From Cohnella sp. WQ 127256 (lineage in GTDB: Bacteria; Bacillota; Bacilli; Paenibacillales; Paenibacillaceae): a stretch of 64,000 nt of DNA. Shown in pieces: positions 43,362 through 53,103 of this stretch. A program made the position numbers and the translations under genes. How positions within the stretch are numbered: position 1 is the stretch's first letter; each line of letters starts with the position of its first letter. The stretch spans positions 1,302,001 to 1,366,000 of the forward strand of contig NZ_JAMZCY010000001.1 in assembly GCF_024519285.1 (NCBI RefSeq), read 5' to 3'. The notes under the pieces are model-generated. The model did no database searches and was not told the DNA's origin. It worked only from the letters and a program-made list of their open reading frames with translations.

Positions 43362-45182
43362 TCACTTTCTGGTAGTATCCAATAGATCCTCTGTCAACGC
43401 CTTCAGCCTGACGGTTACAGTTGTTCCTTCTCCGAGCCGTGATCGGATGACTAACCCATAAGTCGGTCCTGAGAACAACTTGATCCGCTCGTTCACATTA
43501 AACAATCCGTAGGAGCTACCCGTAGAATCCGTCTCCTTCTCATTTATTGGTTCAGTCAACAATCTTTGTGCCCGTTTCTCATCCATACCAATGCCATCGT
43601 CCGTCACTTCCAGCACGAGATCTTCATTTTCCTTGAACGCTTTGATCGTGATAATGCCAGTTTTCGTCTTCGCTTTGCGAATTCCGTGTAGAAGCGCATT
43701 TTCAACGATTGGCTGTAATGTCAGCTTTGGAATAAAAAACGCCTCTACTTCTTTGTCCATCAATACCTCTAATTGAAAGGTGGACGGAAATCGGTTCTTC
43801 TGAATACCCAAATACACCTGAGCGAGTTGGATTTCATCGGCTACACTCGTCATGTCACGTCCCTTGTTCAAGCTCAGACGGAAGTATTTGGCCAAAGCAT
43901 CAATCATTTCACTAATATCTGTTGCATTGCGCCCGATAGCAATCCAGTTAATCGTATCGAGCGTGTTATACAGAAAATGTGGGTTTATTTGAGCTTGAAG
44001 CGCCTTAAGCTGAGCTTCCCTCTGCTGAACCTGCGCCCGATACGTTTGATCCATTGATTGCTTTACACGATGGATCAGCTGATCTACGCTTTGCTCAAGC
44101 ATGAAGAACTCCCCTTTTGGAGCGGAGACTTCATCTAGACGTTCGACACCCTCTTTGCGGATTGTCACAATAATCTGCTGCAGTCTGCGGTTCATCCCGC
44201 GGATCATAAATGCCAGTAGGATGAACATTATAGCCAGGAAGCCAGCCGATATGCCGAGAATAGTAGCCAGACTAGAAGCCCGCCCTTGATCAAGTGCTCT
44301 ACGGGATATCTCCGATGCTGGAACATCGGCAATAAGTTTCCACCCAGGACCTTCAATACGTGAAGATAGGGTATAGAGCTCACTATTTGCCGCCTTATTT
44401 ATCCCATTCTCATTCCCCGCTATTGTCGTTCCGATCTTAAGCCTGTCTGGATGCCATAAGATGGTGCCTTCGTTGTCTACGATGTACAGCTTTGAATTGG
44501 GAGGCATTTCAATGAGATTCAGGATATCCGCAAATGTCCTTTCTTGGATATCGAGCAGCATAACCCCTAACACTGTGTCGTACTGCTGAGGGTCCCTTAT
44601 CATTCTGGCACTGGAGAATATATAGGTGTTTTCCTTATCAAGGAAGGATTCTTCATATACCCCTGTCCAGACGATCCCCCCGCTCGCATTGATGATTTGT
44701 TTAAATAATGGCCTCTCTTGCAAACTCTCAAGCGAGAAAAAGTTGATCCGATCACTTGCGATCAGCTTTCTTCCATCAACAAAAAAACGGACGTGAAATA
44801 CGTCCGAATTCATTTCAACCGTATCCACCAAATTCCGCAAATCCTTAACATTGTCTAGCTGTATTCCCTCGGACGGGTTTTCTCCAGCTTGTCCCAGGTA
44901 TTTGTACAGGTTCGGGTTCATAAGCAGAGAGTTAGATAAATTCTCAATCTGATGAATGCGATAAGATAGATTAATACCCGCTTGATTCAGGGTTTGAAGC
45001 ATCGAATGAGATACTTCCTCCTCTAAAATAGAAGCTGATCGCTCATAGTAGCTATAGAGCAGGACAGATGCTGGCAATACGATAACGAGTAAATAGAGAA
45101 GCAGCCACTTTCTTAGCGCCCAATAAGGACGTGACAGCTGCTTCAGCCAGCTTACTTTAGGAATGGTCATGTCCTCCTTCAT
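43362..45182 (-). CDS. YesM-type sensor histidine kinase
   Basis: A 606-residue kinase. Two helices (about 22-44 and 290-315) flank an extracellular dCache-like sensor. A HAMP-like segment follows, then the HisKA-LytS-type domain QAQINPHFLYNTLDTINWIA (phospho-acceptor His in NPHFLYN, about 405) and an HATPase with LTLQPIVENALLHG, VTDDGIGM and SSYGLFNVNERIKLFSG. ATG 45182 is chosen for GGAGG spacing. It pairs with the YesN-type regulator encoded 15 bases upstream and senses a saccharide outside, controlling the adjoining transporter genes. Confidence 0.93.
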   Translation of the reverse strand: MKEDMTIPKVSWLKQLSRPYWALRKWLLLYLLVIVLPASVLLYSYYERSASILEEEVSHSMLQTLNQAGINLSYRIHQIENLSNSLLMNPNLYKYLGQAGENPSEGIQLDNVKDLRNLVDTVEMNSDVFHVRFFVDGRKLIASDRINFFSLESLQERPLFKQIINASGGIVWTGVYEESFLDKENTYIFSSARMIRDPQQYDTVLGVMLLDIQERTFADILNLIEMPPNSKLYIVDNEGTILWHPDRLKIGTTIAGNENGINKAANSELYTLSSRIEGPGWKLIADVPASEISRRALDQGRASSLATILGISAGFLAIMFILLAFMIRGMNRRLQQIIVTIRKEGVERLDEVSAPKGEFFMLEQSVDQLIHRVKQSMDQTYRAQVQQREAQLKALQAQINPHFLYNTLDTINWIAIGRNATDISEMIDALAKYFRLSLNKGRDMTSVADEIQLAQVYLGIQKNRFPSTFQLEVLMDKEVEAFFIPKLTLQPIVENALLHGIRKAKTKTGIITIKAFKENEDLVLEVTDDGIGMDEKRAQRLLTEPINEKETDSTGSSYGLFNVNERIKLFSGPTYGLVIRSRLGEGTTVTVRLKALTEDLLDTTRK

Positions 45183-45197
45183 GAATAGCACCTCCTA

Positions 45198-46814
45198 TTA
45201 CAAAAGTTGATCTCGATAGGTGCTAGGCGTAACACCGGTCATTTTCTTGAACAGCTTCGTAAAATAACTGGGATCTGCATATCCCACTGCGTAACAGATG
45301 TCATAGAACTTGTTCTGAGGATTACGCAGCATCTTTTTCGCCTGCTCCACTCTCACTTGTGTCAAATATTCATTGACCGTTCGTCCGGTTTCCTGCTTGT
45401 ATAGCAAGCTGACATAAGTCGGCGTCAGGTACACTTCTTTACCAATGTCCGTGACGGTCAAATTCTCAGAGAACCTAGTCTCGATGATGGCCTGAACTCT
45501 CTCTATCAGATTTCTAGATTTGCCGCTACGTCTATCCTTAATCAGGCTGCAAACTTCTAATAGGTAGGTTGCCAACGTCCTCTGAAGCTCCTCAATCGTC
45601 TCCTGTTGAATCAACGTTTCCCAAATAGGAGACTCTTCTACGGAAGCCGCACCAACCCCAAGCTCCAGCATTAATTGTTCCGCGAGCAACGCAATTTGTA
45701 GACTTAGATTACGGAGGTATCCAACTCCACCATTCCGGTTGCGGGCCACTTGACTGAATACATGTTCTAGCTCCACCTGAAGCTCGTTGCCATCTCCTGC
45801 TTTAATTAATGTCGTTAACTTCTCAATTTGGGCATGATTGATACAAATCAACCGATCATCTAGCGTCTCCAGACTATCCATTGTAATAATACGATTTTTG
45901 CCTAGATACCACTTATGTCCTGCAGCTTCACGCGCTTGAGCATACGAGTCGCTCACACGTCTAAGTCCTTTTATTCGTTCACCCACACCTATGGTCACAC
46001 CGATGCGCATCCATCTTTCTAGGTTTTCTCGGATCAAATGAGCCAATGCCAGTAGACGTTCTTCGTGCCCCTCATCGTCTTCCCAACGAAGAAGTCCAAC
46101 GTATTCGCCATTGCTGCTTTCGAAAGCGTACCCGCCCATATCACGATCGATTAACTCCTGACAAATATTAATCGCCGCATACGTTAAGAGCTGCCGATCC
46201 CGTTCTGTTCGGGTATCTAGTATTTCAGCATAATTATCTACGCTCATGACAAGAATGCCATAGTCAGCGTCGACAGGCAGGTATAACTCCAGAAAATCAA
46301 TACGTTCCTGCAAGTTGATCATAGCGCGTGACTGTCCATGAATGAGAGCTAGCAGTAATTTCTCTCTTAGAAGCGGCATACTTTCCCGGAGCTTAACTTG
46401 CATATCCTGAGATAGGCTTCGAACGCGTTCCTGCTCCTTGAGCTCAGCGGATATCCGCTCGACTACTGCTTTCAGCTCCTGCAGATTTACCGGTTTAAAT
46501 ATATAATCCACCGCGTTGATTTGCATGGCAGACTTTAAGTAGTCAGCGTCATTATGCCCGCTAATAAATACAATCCTAATATCAGGATAACGAACTCGAA
46601 GCTCTCTAGATAACTGGATTCCGTCCAGGTTAGGCATCTTCACATCGGTAAAGACAAGGTCGGGCTTCAGCCGTTCGACTTCTTCTAGTGCGACGTCACC
46701 ATCATCGGCTTCCCCAACGACTTCGATGCCATAAGTTGACCAGTCAAAGTAGTTTTGTAAACCGTAACGTACAGTTGGTTCATCATCTACGATTAATAGC
46801 TTGTACATTCGCAT
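45198..46814 (-). CDS. YesN-type AraC response regulator
   Basis: A 538-residue regulator. Residues 1-120 are a receiver domain with acidic pocket VDDEP, phospho-Asp in LVFTDVKMPN (about 56) and Lys in YIFKPVNL. A long helical middle region follows. The last 100 residues are an AraC double helix-turn-helix: VTDIGKEVYLTPTYVSLLYKQETGRTV and FYDICYAVGYADPSYFTKLFKKMTGVTPSTYR. ATG 46814 or ATG 46808 may be the start; GGGGAGGG lies just upstream. It is the first gene of the operon and likely activates the transporter. Confidence 0.93.
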   Translation of the reverse strand: MRMYKLLIVDDEPTVRYGLQNYFDWSTYGIEVVGEADDGDVALEEVERLKPDLVFTDVKMPNLDGIQLSRELRVRYPDIRIVFISGHNDADYLKSAMQINAVDYIFKPVNLQELKAVVERISAELKEQERVRSLSQDMQVKLRESMPLLREKLLLALIHGQSRAMINLQERIDFLELYLPVDADYGILVMSVDNYAEILDTRTERDRQLLTYAAINICQELIDRDMGGYAFESSNGEYVGLLRWEDDEGHEERLLALAHLIRENLERWMRIGVTIGVGERIKGLRRVSDSYAQAREAAGHKWYLGKNRIITMDSLETLDDRLICINHAQIEKLTTLIKAGDGNELQVELEHVFSQVARNRNGGVGYLRNLSLQIALLAEQLMLELGVGAASVEESPIWETLIQQETIEELQRTLATYLLEVCSLIKDRRSGKSRNLIERVQAIIETRFSENLTVTDIGKEVYLTPTYVSLLYKQETGRTVNEYLTQVRVEQAKKMLRNPQNKFYDICYAVGYADPSYFTKLFKKMTGVTPSTYRDQLL

Positions 46815-46948
46815 ATGCCCTCCCCTTCACTAATTCCTTCATTATACTGAAACAAGGAAATTTATTGCAGGGGGAATACAATAATCTCTGGTACTATTCT
46901 ATAGTTGAAGTGGAAGTGTTTTCTCTAAATTCCTATCTCCATTCATTG

Positions 46949-46994
46949 AAAAAAACCAGAACCCAGCGTTCATTAGAACGTCGGGTTCTGGTTT
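46949..46994 (-). terminator. Rho-independent terminator (minus strand)
   Basis: A 12-bp stem AAACCAGAACCC/GGGTTCTGGTTT with an inner CGTTC/GAACG stem, then seven Ts on the minus strand. It closes the DUF2203 gene 160 bases downstream of its stop. The gap 46995-47153 shows no convincing gene. Confidence 0.85.
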
Positions 46995-47153
46995 AATGCG
47001 AGGCGATTATCCTATGAAAAAGGAGACACTACCTACTCTGAGCTTTTCTTATTCAAACTGTCAGGACCAACTATCGGATGAGGAACATAAGGCTCTTCCA
47101 GCGAAGCAATTTCAGGTGTTAACGAAATTGAAAGAGCGTCTAATATTCTTTCC

Positions 47154-47555
47154 TTACGGAAGTAATTTACGTCCCATAAATCCATCATTCCAGCCGTGAA
47201 AGTGAGTAATCGTCTCCTCACCCTCCCTCCAGCATAGAAGAATTTCTTCTCCATTCAGTAGCGATGGAAAATCAACTAGACCTGGACTGATCATCTTCAA
47301 TTGAACGCCTTTTCGCCCAAAGTTCTGGATAAGCATTTCCGCTTCCATCCGCATGAAATCGATACGGCTTTCTACTTCAAAGAACCCGTCTTTTCCATCA
47401 CCGACCTGCGAATGCTTATGGATTAGCTTCAGTTTTTGTAGATCGAGATACTGGTCTTCAATCCGAGCTACGAGCTCCTTCAGCGCGGCCAGTTCTTCTT
47501 TAATTTGCGGTAGCCAAGCTTTTGCTTCGCTGAGTGTAAAAATCTTATCGCCCAA
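47154..47555 (-). CDS. DUF2203 family protein
   Basis: A 133-residue protein matching DUF2203. It begins FTLSEAKAWLPQIKEELAAL, has a coiled helical middle, and ends with the hallmark GEEILLCWREGEETITHFHGWNDGF (in parts). The family is cytoplasmic and of unknown function. The upstream NAD-binding protein gene is 47 bases away in the same direction, so the two may be co-transcribed. Confidence 0.88.
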   Translation of the reverse strand: MGDKIFTLSEAKAWLPQIKEELAALKELVARIEDQYLDLQKLKLIHKHSQVGDGKDGFFEVESRIDFMRMEAEMLIQNFGRKGVQLKMISPGLVDFPSLLNGEEILLCWREGEETITHFHGWNDGFMGRKLLP

Positions 47556-47602
47556 TGCTTTCCAACTCCTTATTTAAGTGGAAACTTCCTGCTAGAAATT
47601 CA

Positions 47603-48268
47603 TTATTTTTTCACCAAATATAAGATATCCTGCACATTCAACACAGGCTTCGGATAGTCGGCATTCACGCAATGAATCATCGCAATACCTAGTTCTCTAA
47701 GCGTGATTACGTGCTTAGGAAATAATCGCCTTAACGCGGGATAGAACCAACTTAACACCTTATAGTATCTTTGCGTGTTTCTTGCGCCTTTTGTCGGATG
47801 CATGTAGCCAGGTCGGAACATATATGCCTTACGAAATGGAAGCTTGAGCAAATCGTTCTCCGTCTTCCCCTTGACTCTCGCCCACATGCTCTTGCCTCGC
47901 TCCGTACTATCCGTTCCTGCTCCCGTTACGTAGCAGAACACCATGTCGGGATTCAGTTCGGACAACAGCTTCGCCACGCCGATCGTTAGATCGTAGGTCA
48001 CACGACGGTACTCTTCCTCCTTCATCCCGACAGAGGAAACACCTAAACAAAAATAACAAGCATTATAACCGGTAAGCTGACTTGCGATTGTCGACAAATC
48101 GTAGAATTGATCCTGAATGATTTCCTTGAGCTTAGGATGTGAAATTCCAGTTGTCTTGCGGTTAATAACCAGTACTTGCTCGACATCCGGATGTGCTAGG
48201 CATTCGATTAATACTCCTTCGCCAACCATCCCTGTAGCTCCCGTTATGATTGCTCTTATCTTCCTCAG
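47603..48268 (-). CDS. NAD(P)-binding Rossmann protein (NmrA/epimerase-like), CTG start likely
   Basis: A 221-residue protein. The dinucleotide motif AIITGATGMVGEGV begins upstream of the first ATG, so starting at that ATG (48229) would cut the fold in half. The only plausible upstream start is CTG at 48268, with AGGAG 8 bases before it. ATA at 48259 is the next option. Further blocks are VLVINRKTTG and YNACYFCLGVSSVGM, plus AYMFRPGYMHPTKG. Related proteins are short oxidoreductases or epimerases of unknown substrate. The non-standard start may reflect low expression, or a lost ATG. Confidence 0.75.
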   Translation of the reverse strand: MRKIRAIITGATGMVGEGVLIECLAHPDVEQVLVINRKTTGISHPKLKEIIQDQFYDLSTIASQLTGYNACYFCLGVSSVGMKEEEYRRVTYDLTIGVAKLLSELNPDMVFCYVTGAGTDSTERGKSMWARVKGKTENDLLKLPFRKAYMFRPGYMHPTKGARNTQRYYKVLSWFYPALRRLFPKHVITLRELGIAMIHCVNADYPKPVLNVQDILYLVKK

Positions 48269-48415
48269 ATCTATCTCCTCATTTCATAAGATATCTATAG
48301 GTCGTAAGCTAATAAGAATATATCATCTCTCATTTAACTTTACCTTATTTGCGAGGAGTGATTCAACTTAACTCACCTGAAGTCCTGTTGTCTCCCTTGA
48401 AACACCCAAGCACAA

Positions 48416-48452
48416 CACAAAGAAGATCTTCGAGTGAAGATCTTCTTTGTGT
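48416..48452. repeat. Strong hairpin, likely terminator
   Basis: A perfect palindromic stem of 16 bp (ACACAAAGAAGATCTTC with its complement) around GAGT. It is next to the stop of the MBL gene at 48457. The stem's own T-rich arm may serve as tail. Confidence 0.7.
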
Positions 48453-48456
48453 TCCG

Positions 48457-49215
48457 TCACATCGTTAATCCAGCTTCAGCAATGATTTCCCGAATACGCT
48501 CGTTAGGTCTATCCTCGAAGAATCCTCCATGATAACAGATTACCGTTGAGATATCGAATTCGGTGAATTTATGGAGAGAGTGCAAAGCCTCCTCCATGTT
48601 CAGCGTTGGCCGTGCTTCTGGTCCAAAGAGCTGTCCGTTCACAACGACCATCGCATCCCCAGTTACGAGCGTTCGGCTTGCGTGATGATAGAAGCTAATA
48701 TGGCCGGGAGTATGTCCCGGTGTATGAATGATCGTAATTCCTCCACCATAAGGCAAGAAATCCCCGTCCTTAACCAAATGAGTCACGTTATTCGACGACG
48801 AGGGCGAGAATACACTTAAGAACTGATTCCGATCCTTCTCGTCTAAAGTTTGCAGTAGTGTTTCATACCTCTGCGGATTAAACTTGAGGAGCGGTCGACT
48901 TCCGTCGATGTAAGGCTTGTCCGCTTCATGAGCCAGGATGGCTGGTCGTTCACCCTCTCGTTCCGATAAAAGATGAGGCAAGTTGCCGATATGATCGATA
49001 TCTTGATGCGTGAATAGGATCGCGTCTAGATCGTTAAGCGTCAACTCTTCTTCCCAGAGACATTGCTTGAGTGCTTCCAATTGTCCGGGCATCCCCGTAT
49101 CCACGAGCACATACGCATTCTTGTCTCCCCACAATAAGACCGGATTCACAACCATGACCTCATTCGGCAAGTTCATGACGAGGGAGAGCTTTTTCAATCC
49201 GACATTTTCTATCAT
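48457..49215 (-). CDS. Metallo-beta-lactamase fold hydrolase
   Basis: A 252-residue MBL-fold protein. Metal ligands are in ILFTHQDIDHIG (HxxxDH: His, Asp, His at about 70-76), in TPGHTPGHIS (His, about 168), in TGDAMV (bridging Asp) and in CYHGG (last His). The first ligand group reads HQDIDH instead of HxHxDH, so its second residue is Gln. That substitution occurs in some YflN-like members. It is the last gene of the SsuABC-type operon, 17 bases after the flavoprotein gene. Possible role: hydrolysis of a thioester or lactone product; not established. Confidence 0.85.
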   Translation of the reverse strand: MIENVGLKKLSLVMNLPNEVMVVNPVLLWGDKNAYVLVDTGMPGQLEALKQCLWEEELTLNDLDAILFTHQDIDHIGNLPHLLSEREGERPAILAHEADKPYIDGSRPLLKFNPQRYETLLQTLDEKDRNQFLSVFSPSSSNNVTHLVKDGDFLPYGGGITIIHTPGHTPGHISFYHHASRTLVTGDAMVVVNGQLFGPEARPTLNMEEALHSLHKFTEFDISTVICYHGGFFEDRPNERIREIIAEAGLTM

Positions 49216-49232
49216 CCGATCCCTTATCCCTT

Positions 49233-50423
49233 CTACGAGAAAATTCCTGGCCTAGGCAATTGACCATTCAATACATAATGGCCGGCCGTAAGCACCTTAT
49301 ACTCTGCAGGATTATGAAGAGTATGTGTGCGAACGTTCCTCCAAAACCTGTCGAAGCCATACTTATTCGCCGACGCTCTTGCGCCCATGACCTCGAAGAC
49401 GCGAGAGCAAATATTTAGGCTGGCGTTTCCAGAAAAGACGTTGGCCGTTGTGACGATGTATCCCGCTTCTCCCCGCTCCTCCGCGGTCATATCGAATCCT
49501 TGCGCGTAGGCCTTATCGACTTGAACAATTGCACGATCGACCAAGCTCACGGCGGCTTCGAGTTCGATACCAAGCTCGCCATACTGCCTTATGATGATCG
49601 GGTCTTCGTTAGCTCGTTCGACACCCGATGTTACCCAAGGACGGGATTGCGTTCTCGTGTATTGCGCGGCTTCCGCAATCGCACCCTGAGCGCTTCCTAC
49701 GAATAAGTTCGATAAAACTAGTTGCGCCAAAATTGGCGGAAACGTAGATAGCACGGTGCCTTTCCGATAAGTTTCGTCGATCAGCTCGCTCTTATGAACG
49801 ATCGCATCCTGATAGGATAACGTTCCGCTGCCAGTCTGACGCTGACCGATCGCATCCCAGTCGTTATGGACGATAACGCCTTGTCTTTCTGCCGGAATTA
49901 CGGCTCTGTGAAAGATGTCTTCGTTCGATTGATCCCGAAATGAGATTAGGAGAATGTCGGCATATGGAGAACCGGAAGTAAAGCCCTTGATCCCATTCAA
50001 CACATAATGGTCGCCATTCTCTCTGCCCACGACTCTGCGGTCCAGAGAATTGTTAGCGTTCCCCCAGAACCAATTGTTGTTCGCTGTCTCGGTGTAAAGT
50101 CGTGCCGCTTGCTCTGGAGTTCCGGTCAAGTGCACGATCGTCATGTTCAAGCAATGATAGCCGAACAAGTGGGCGAAGGAGCCGTCAACCTTTGCAAACT
50201 CCCTGATTACTTGCATGACGGCCGACCACGGTTTCCCAAAGCCTCCGAATTCGGTCGGAATGTTCAGCTTCAGCAAGCCGCTTTCCCGTAGCTTCTCCAA
50301 TTCCGCGAACGCGTTGCCCCCTTCCCTATCCCGCTCTACAGCGTTAGTCGCGAACTCCCTGGAGAGCTCGACTGCAGCTTGAAGGTAATCCCAATCTTTC
50401 CGTACAGTACTCTGTATACTCAT
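49233..50423 (-). CDS. Acyl-CoA dehydrogenase-fold monooxygenase, DszC/SfnB-like
   Basis: A 396-residue protein with the acyl-CoA dehydrogenase fold. Blocks are LNIPTEFGGFGKPWSAVMQ (about 52-70), FAHLFGYHCL, NGIKGFTSGSPYAD and a C-terminal RFWRNVRTHTLHNP. The last replaces the usual acyl-CoA pattern and points to the FMNH2-dependent DszC/SfnB group that oxidises organosulfur compounds. The catalytic Glu of true dehydrogenases was not seen. It follows ssuC by 39 bases in the operon. A flavin reductase partner is needed and none is encoded nearby. Confidence 0.82.
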   Translation of the reverse strand: MSIQSTVRKDWDYLQAAVELSREFATNAVERDREGGNAFAELEKLRESGLLKLNIPTEFGGFGKPWSAVMQVIREFAKVDGSFAHLFGYHCLNMTIVHLTGTPEQAARLYTETANNNWFWGNANNSLDRRVVGRENGDHYVLNGIKGFTSGSPYADILLISFRDQSNEDIFHRAVIPAERQGVIVHNDWDAIGQRQTGSGTLSYQDAIVHKSELIDETYRKGTVLSTFPPILAQLVLSNLFVGSAQGAIAEAAQYTRTQSRPWVTSGVERANEDPIIIRQYGELGIELEAAVSLVDRAIVQVDKAYAQGFDMTAEERGEAGYIVTTANVFSGNASLNICSRVFEVMGARASANKYGFDRFWRNVRTHTLHNPAEYKVLTAGHYVLNGQLPRPGIFS

Positions 50424-50462
50424 TTAAATCCATCTCCTCTAAGAGTTTGGCTATTGTTCGAC

Positions 50463-51266
50463 TCATCCTTGGAAGTTATCCCGCCACTTCAGCCAATGTC
50501 GTTCCAAGAGACGCACTAGCGAATCCGATAGCTTGCCGACTACCGCGAAAATAAGGATGCCGACGTAAACGACGGTTGTCTGGGAATATTGACGGGCATC
50601 ATTGATCATGAACCCGATCCCTGCGCTGGAACCCATCATCTCGGCTACGACCAAGCCTAACCAGGAAACGCCCATCGACAATCGCACGCCAAGCAAAATA
50701 TTCGGCAACGCGGACGGGATGATTAAGCGCGTGATTTGCTTCCAAATCGAGAAATTCAAGACGCGTGTTACTTCGAACAGTTTCTTATCCGCACTGCGAA
50801 TGCCTAGAAAAGTATTAATATATAAAGGAAAAAAAGCTCCGAGAGCTATCAGCAGTACTTTAGACGTCTCCCCAATTCCGAACCACAGTACGAACAGCGG
50901 AGTAATCGCAAGATGTGGAATCGTCCTTAACATTTGGAAAGACGGATCGATCGACTTTTCCACCGGACGCAAGAAACCTACGGCAACTCCAAGAACGAGC
51001 CCAACAGCCGCTCCTAAACCGAATCCCGCCATCGCACGTATCGTGCTTATTCTCAAATGATGCAGCAACGTTCCAGATATAAGTAAATCCCAGAACTCTA
51101 TAGCTACGCGATAGGGTGAAGGAGCAAGTGTTCTATTCAGGACTCCTGCGTAGGATAGCCATTGCCAGACGATGACGATTAAAGCGGGTAGCCAGAAGCC
51201 GGCGAACGGCCTTGCTATTGTGCGAAATCGGTTGTTTCGACTCGGCTTCACCGTAACTTCTTTCAT
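50463..51266 (-). CDS. ssuC: SsuC/TauC-type ABC permease
   Basis: A 267-residue permease with about six helices. The EAA loop is EVTRVLNFSIWKQITRLIIPSALPNILLGVRLSMG (in parts). The family block AEMMGSSAGIGFMINDARQ lies near the end. ATG 51266 has GGAGTGA upstream and comes after the ssuB stop; the longer frame from 51320 would overlap ssuB. It pairs with the ATPase and binding protein encoded just upstream. Sulfonate, taurine or a pyrimidine precursor could be the cargo. Confidence 0.88.
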   Translation of the reverse strand: MKEVTVKPSRNNRFRTIARPFAGFWLPALIVIVWQWLSYAGVLNRTLAPSPYRVAIEFWDLLISGTLLHHLRISTIRAMAGFGLGAAVGLVLGVAVGFLRPVEKSIDPSFQMLRTIPHLAITPLFVLWFGIGETSKVLLIALGAFFPLYINTFLGIRSADKKLFEVTRVLNFSIWKQITRLIIPSALPNILLGVRLSMGVSWLGLVVAEMMGSSAGIGFMINDARQYSQTTVVYVGILIFAVVGKLSDSLVRLLERHWLKWRDNFQG

Positions 51267-51288
51267 TAGATTCACTCCGTTCCATTCG

Positions 51289-52041
51289 TCATAGCTCATC
51301 AGCCTGCTCGAATTCTCCAAGTACCTTTCTGCGGTAAGCTTGGAACGACTCGCTATTTTTTTTGCGCGGGAAAGGCAGATCGATCGGAATAATCCGACGA
51401 ATCGTACCTGGCCGAGAATTCATGACGACGACCTTATTGGCTAAAAATACGGCTTCGTCCAAATCATGAGTAACCAAAATCATTGTTCTCTGCTTTCGAT
51501 GCCATATTTCCAGCAATGCTTCTTGAAGATGTGCGCGAGTAAAAGCATCTAAGGCACCGAACGGCTCGTCTAGAAGCAGAATCTCTGGCTCACGCAGAAG
51601 CGCACGGGCAATGGCTACCCGTTGTGACATCCCCCCGGAGAGCTCCTTTGGGTAAGACTTTGCGAATGGTGTGAGGCGCACGATCTCAAGCAATTCATTT
51701 ACTCGTCCCCTCACGTCCCCCTTGCTAACGGAAAGATCTGCGGCGATATTGTTCTCCACGTTTAACCATGGAAAAAGGCGCGGTTCTTGGAAAACAAATC
51801 CAACATTGATTCCTGGACCGGGGATCGGTTTGCCGTTAAGCTCAATCGATCCTTCATAATCCGTATCCAGCCCGGCGACCAGCTTGAGCAGCGTGCTCTT
51901 CCCGCAGCCGCTCGCGCCGATAATCGTAATGAACTCGCCTCGTTCGACCTGCAGATCAACATCATGTAAGGCCTGAACCGAACCTTTATCGGTATGAAAA
52001 GACTTAGACAGGTTATCGATTTGCAGTTGAATATCCGACAT
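51289..52041 (-). CDS. ssuB: SsuB/TauB-type ABC ATPase
   Basis: A 250-residue ATPase with Walker [10 protein letters not shown] (about 42-50), Q-loop [11 protein letters not shown], signature [15 protein letters not shown], Walker [13 protein letters not shown] and switch His in [11 protein letters not shown]. The EPRLFPW segment after the Q-loop and [10 protein letters not shown] are typical of the nitrate/sulfonate/taurine group. It lies 5 bases after the binding-protein gene. It energises the SsuC permease. Confidence 0.93.
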   Translation of the reverse strand: MSDIQLQIDNLSKSFHTDKGSVQALHDVDLQVERGEFITIIGASGCGKSTLLKLVAGLDTDYEGSIELNGKPIPGPGINVGFVFQEPRLFPWLNVENNIAADLSVSKGDVRGRVNELLEIVRLTPFAKSYPKELSGGMSQRVAIARALLREPEILLLDEPFGALDAFTRAHLQEALLEIWHRKQRTMILVTHDLDEAVFLANKVVVMNSRPGTIRRIIPIDLPFPRKKNSESFQAYRRKVLGEFEQADEL

Positions 52042-52046
52042 CTCTA

Positions 52047-53081
52047 TTAACGTTTCTCCAGCGGATTTTTCAAAGCGGCTTCGAAATAAGAATTATCGAT
52101 GAACGTAGTCGGATCGATAAGCGTTTTGACTGTTTTATCGTCCAAGAGCTGTTGTGCGACCTTCTTCTCAAGCTGGATGAAATCGTCGGAGATCGGTTCA
52201 TAAGCGACGGGGTTATTCTCGGCCAAATGACTAACAAGCGTCTTATCCAGTTTTCTGTTCTCCGCAAAGAACGTGATCGCCTCTTCCTTATGGTCACGCA
52301 GCCAATCAGCCGACTGCTGATTAACCTTCAGGAACAACTCTACGTATTCTGGATGCTCTTCCGCGAATGCGGATCTTACCACTGCAAAGTTAGGGTTAGG
52401 CACCTTTAACTGTTCGCCGTCTGTCAATACCCGCGCACCATTCTGAACCACTTGCGTAGAGACGAACGGATCCCATATTCCCCATACGTCTACCTTTTTC
52501 GATTCAAACGCGGCTTGGCCTTCGTCCGGTAGAAGTTGAATCAGTTCCACGTCGCTTGCCGTAAGTCCCGCTTCCTTCAAGGCTGTGTTCACCAGATCGT
52601 AGCTCATCGTTCCTTTGGCAACACCGATTTTCTTGCCTTTCAAATCTTGAAGCTTTTGAATGTCGCTATCTTTGTGGACAAGCAGCGCATTCGCCTTACT
52701 GAAGACGGCAACGGTCGCGATTGCTTTCAGATCGACACCGTTAGCCGTCGCGGTGATAGTAGGTGTCGGGGCTACGCTTCCGATATCCAAGTGTCCGCCA
52801 GCCAACGCTTCCAATCCAGCTGCTCCGGTTTGGAACGTCAACCATTCCACTTTAACCCCGATTTTGGCAAACTCCTCTTCCATCCAGCCTTTTTCCTTGG
52901 AGATCATAAGTGGTACATAGGTCGATACAGCATTAAAACGAACAGTCTTTAAAGAATCCCCTTTGTTGCTTGAAGCAGCTTCATTAGAATTTTTGTTATT
53001 GTTGGAGGAACAGCCAACGACAATTGAAGTAATAAGAAGAACTAAGAGTGCGGTTACGATAAATTTATTGTTCGTTTTCAT
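52047..53081 (-). CDS. ssuA: SsuA-like aliphatic sulfonate-binding lipoprotein
   Basis: A 344-residue lipoprotein with lipobox SIVVG-C at about 20-24. The binding domain has the SsuA/THI5 pattern: [42 protein letters not shown] and [12 protein letters not shown] followed by DVWGIWDPF. These proteins bind sulfonates, taurine, nitrate or pyrimidines. The fold alone does not tell which. The sulfur-oxygenase neighbour favours an organosulfur ligand; the amidohydrolase neighbour favours a nitrogen heterocycle. Confidence 0.88.
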   Translation of the reverse strand: MKTNNKFIVTALLVLLITSIVVGCSSNNNKNSNEAASSNKGDSLKTVRFNAVSTYVPLMISKEKGWMEEEFAKIGVKVEWLTFQTGAAGLEALAGGHLDIGSVAPTPTITATANGVDLKAIATVAVFSKANALLVHKDSDIQKLQDLKGKKIGVAKGTMSYDLVNTALKEAGLTASDVELIQLLPDEGQAAFESKKVDVWGIWDPFVSTQVVQNGARVLTDGEQLKVPNPNFAVVRSAFAEEHPEYVELFLKVNQQSADWLRDHKEEAITFFAENRKLDKTLVSHLAENNPVAYEPISDDFIQLEKKVAQQLLDDKTVKTLIDPTTFIDNSYFEAALKNPLEKR

Positions 53082-53103
53082 AGTAGATTATCCATCCTTT
53101 TGT

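Noticed and set aside
46996..47199. 67-residue + strand frame
   Set aside because: It overlaps the DUF2203 gene end, has no family, and no terminator of its own.
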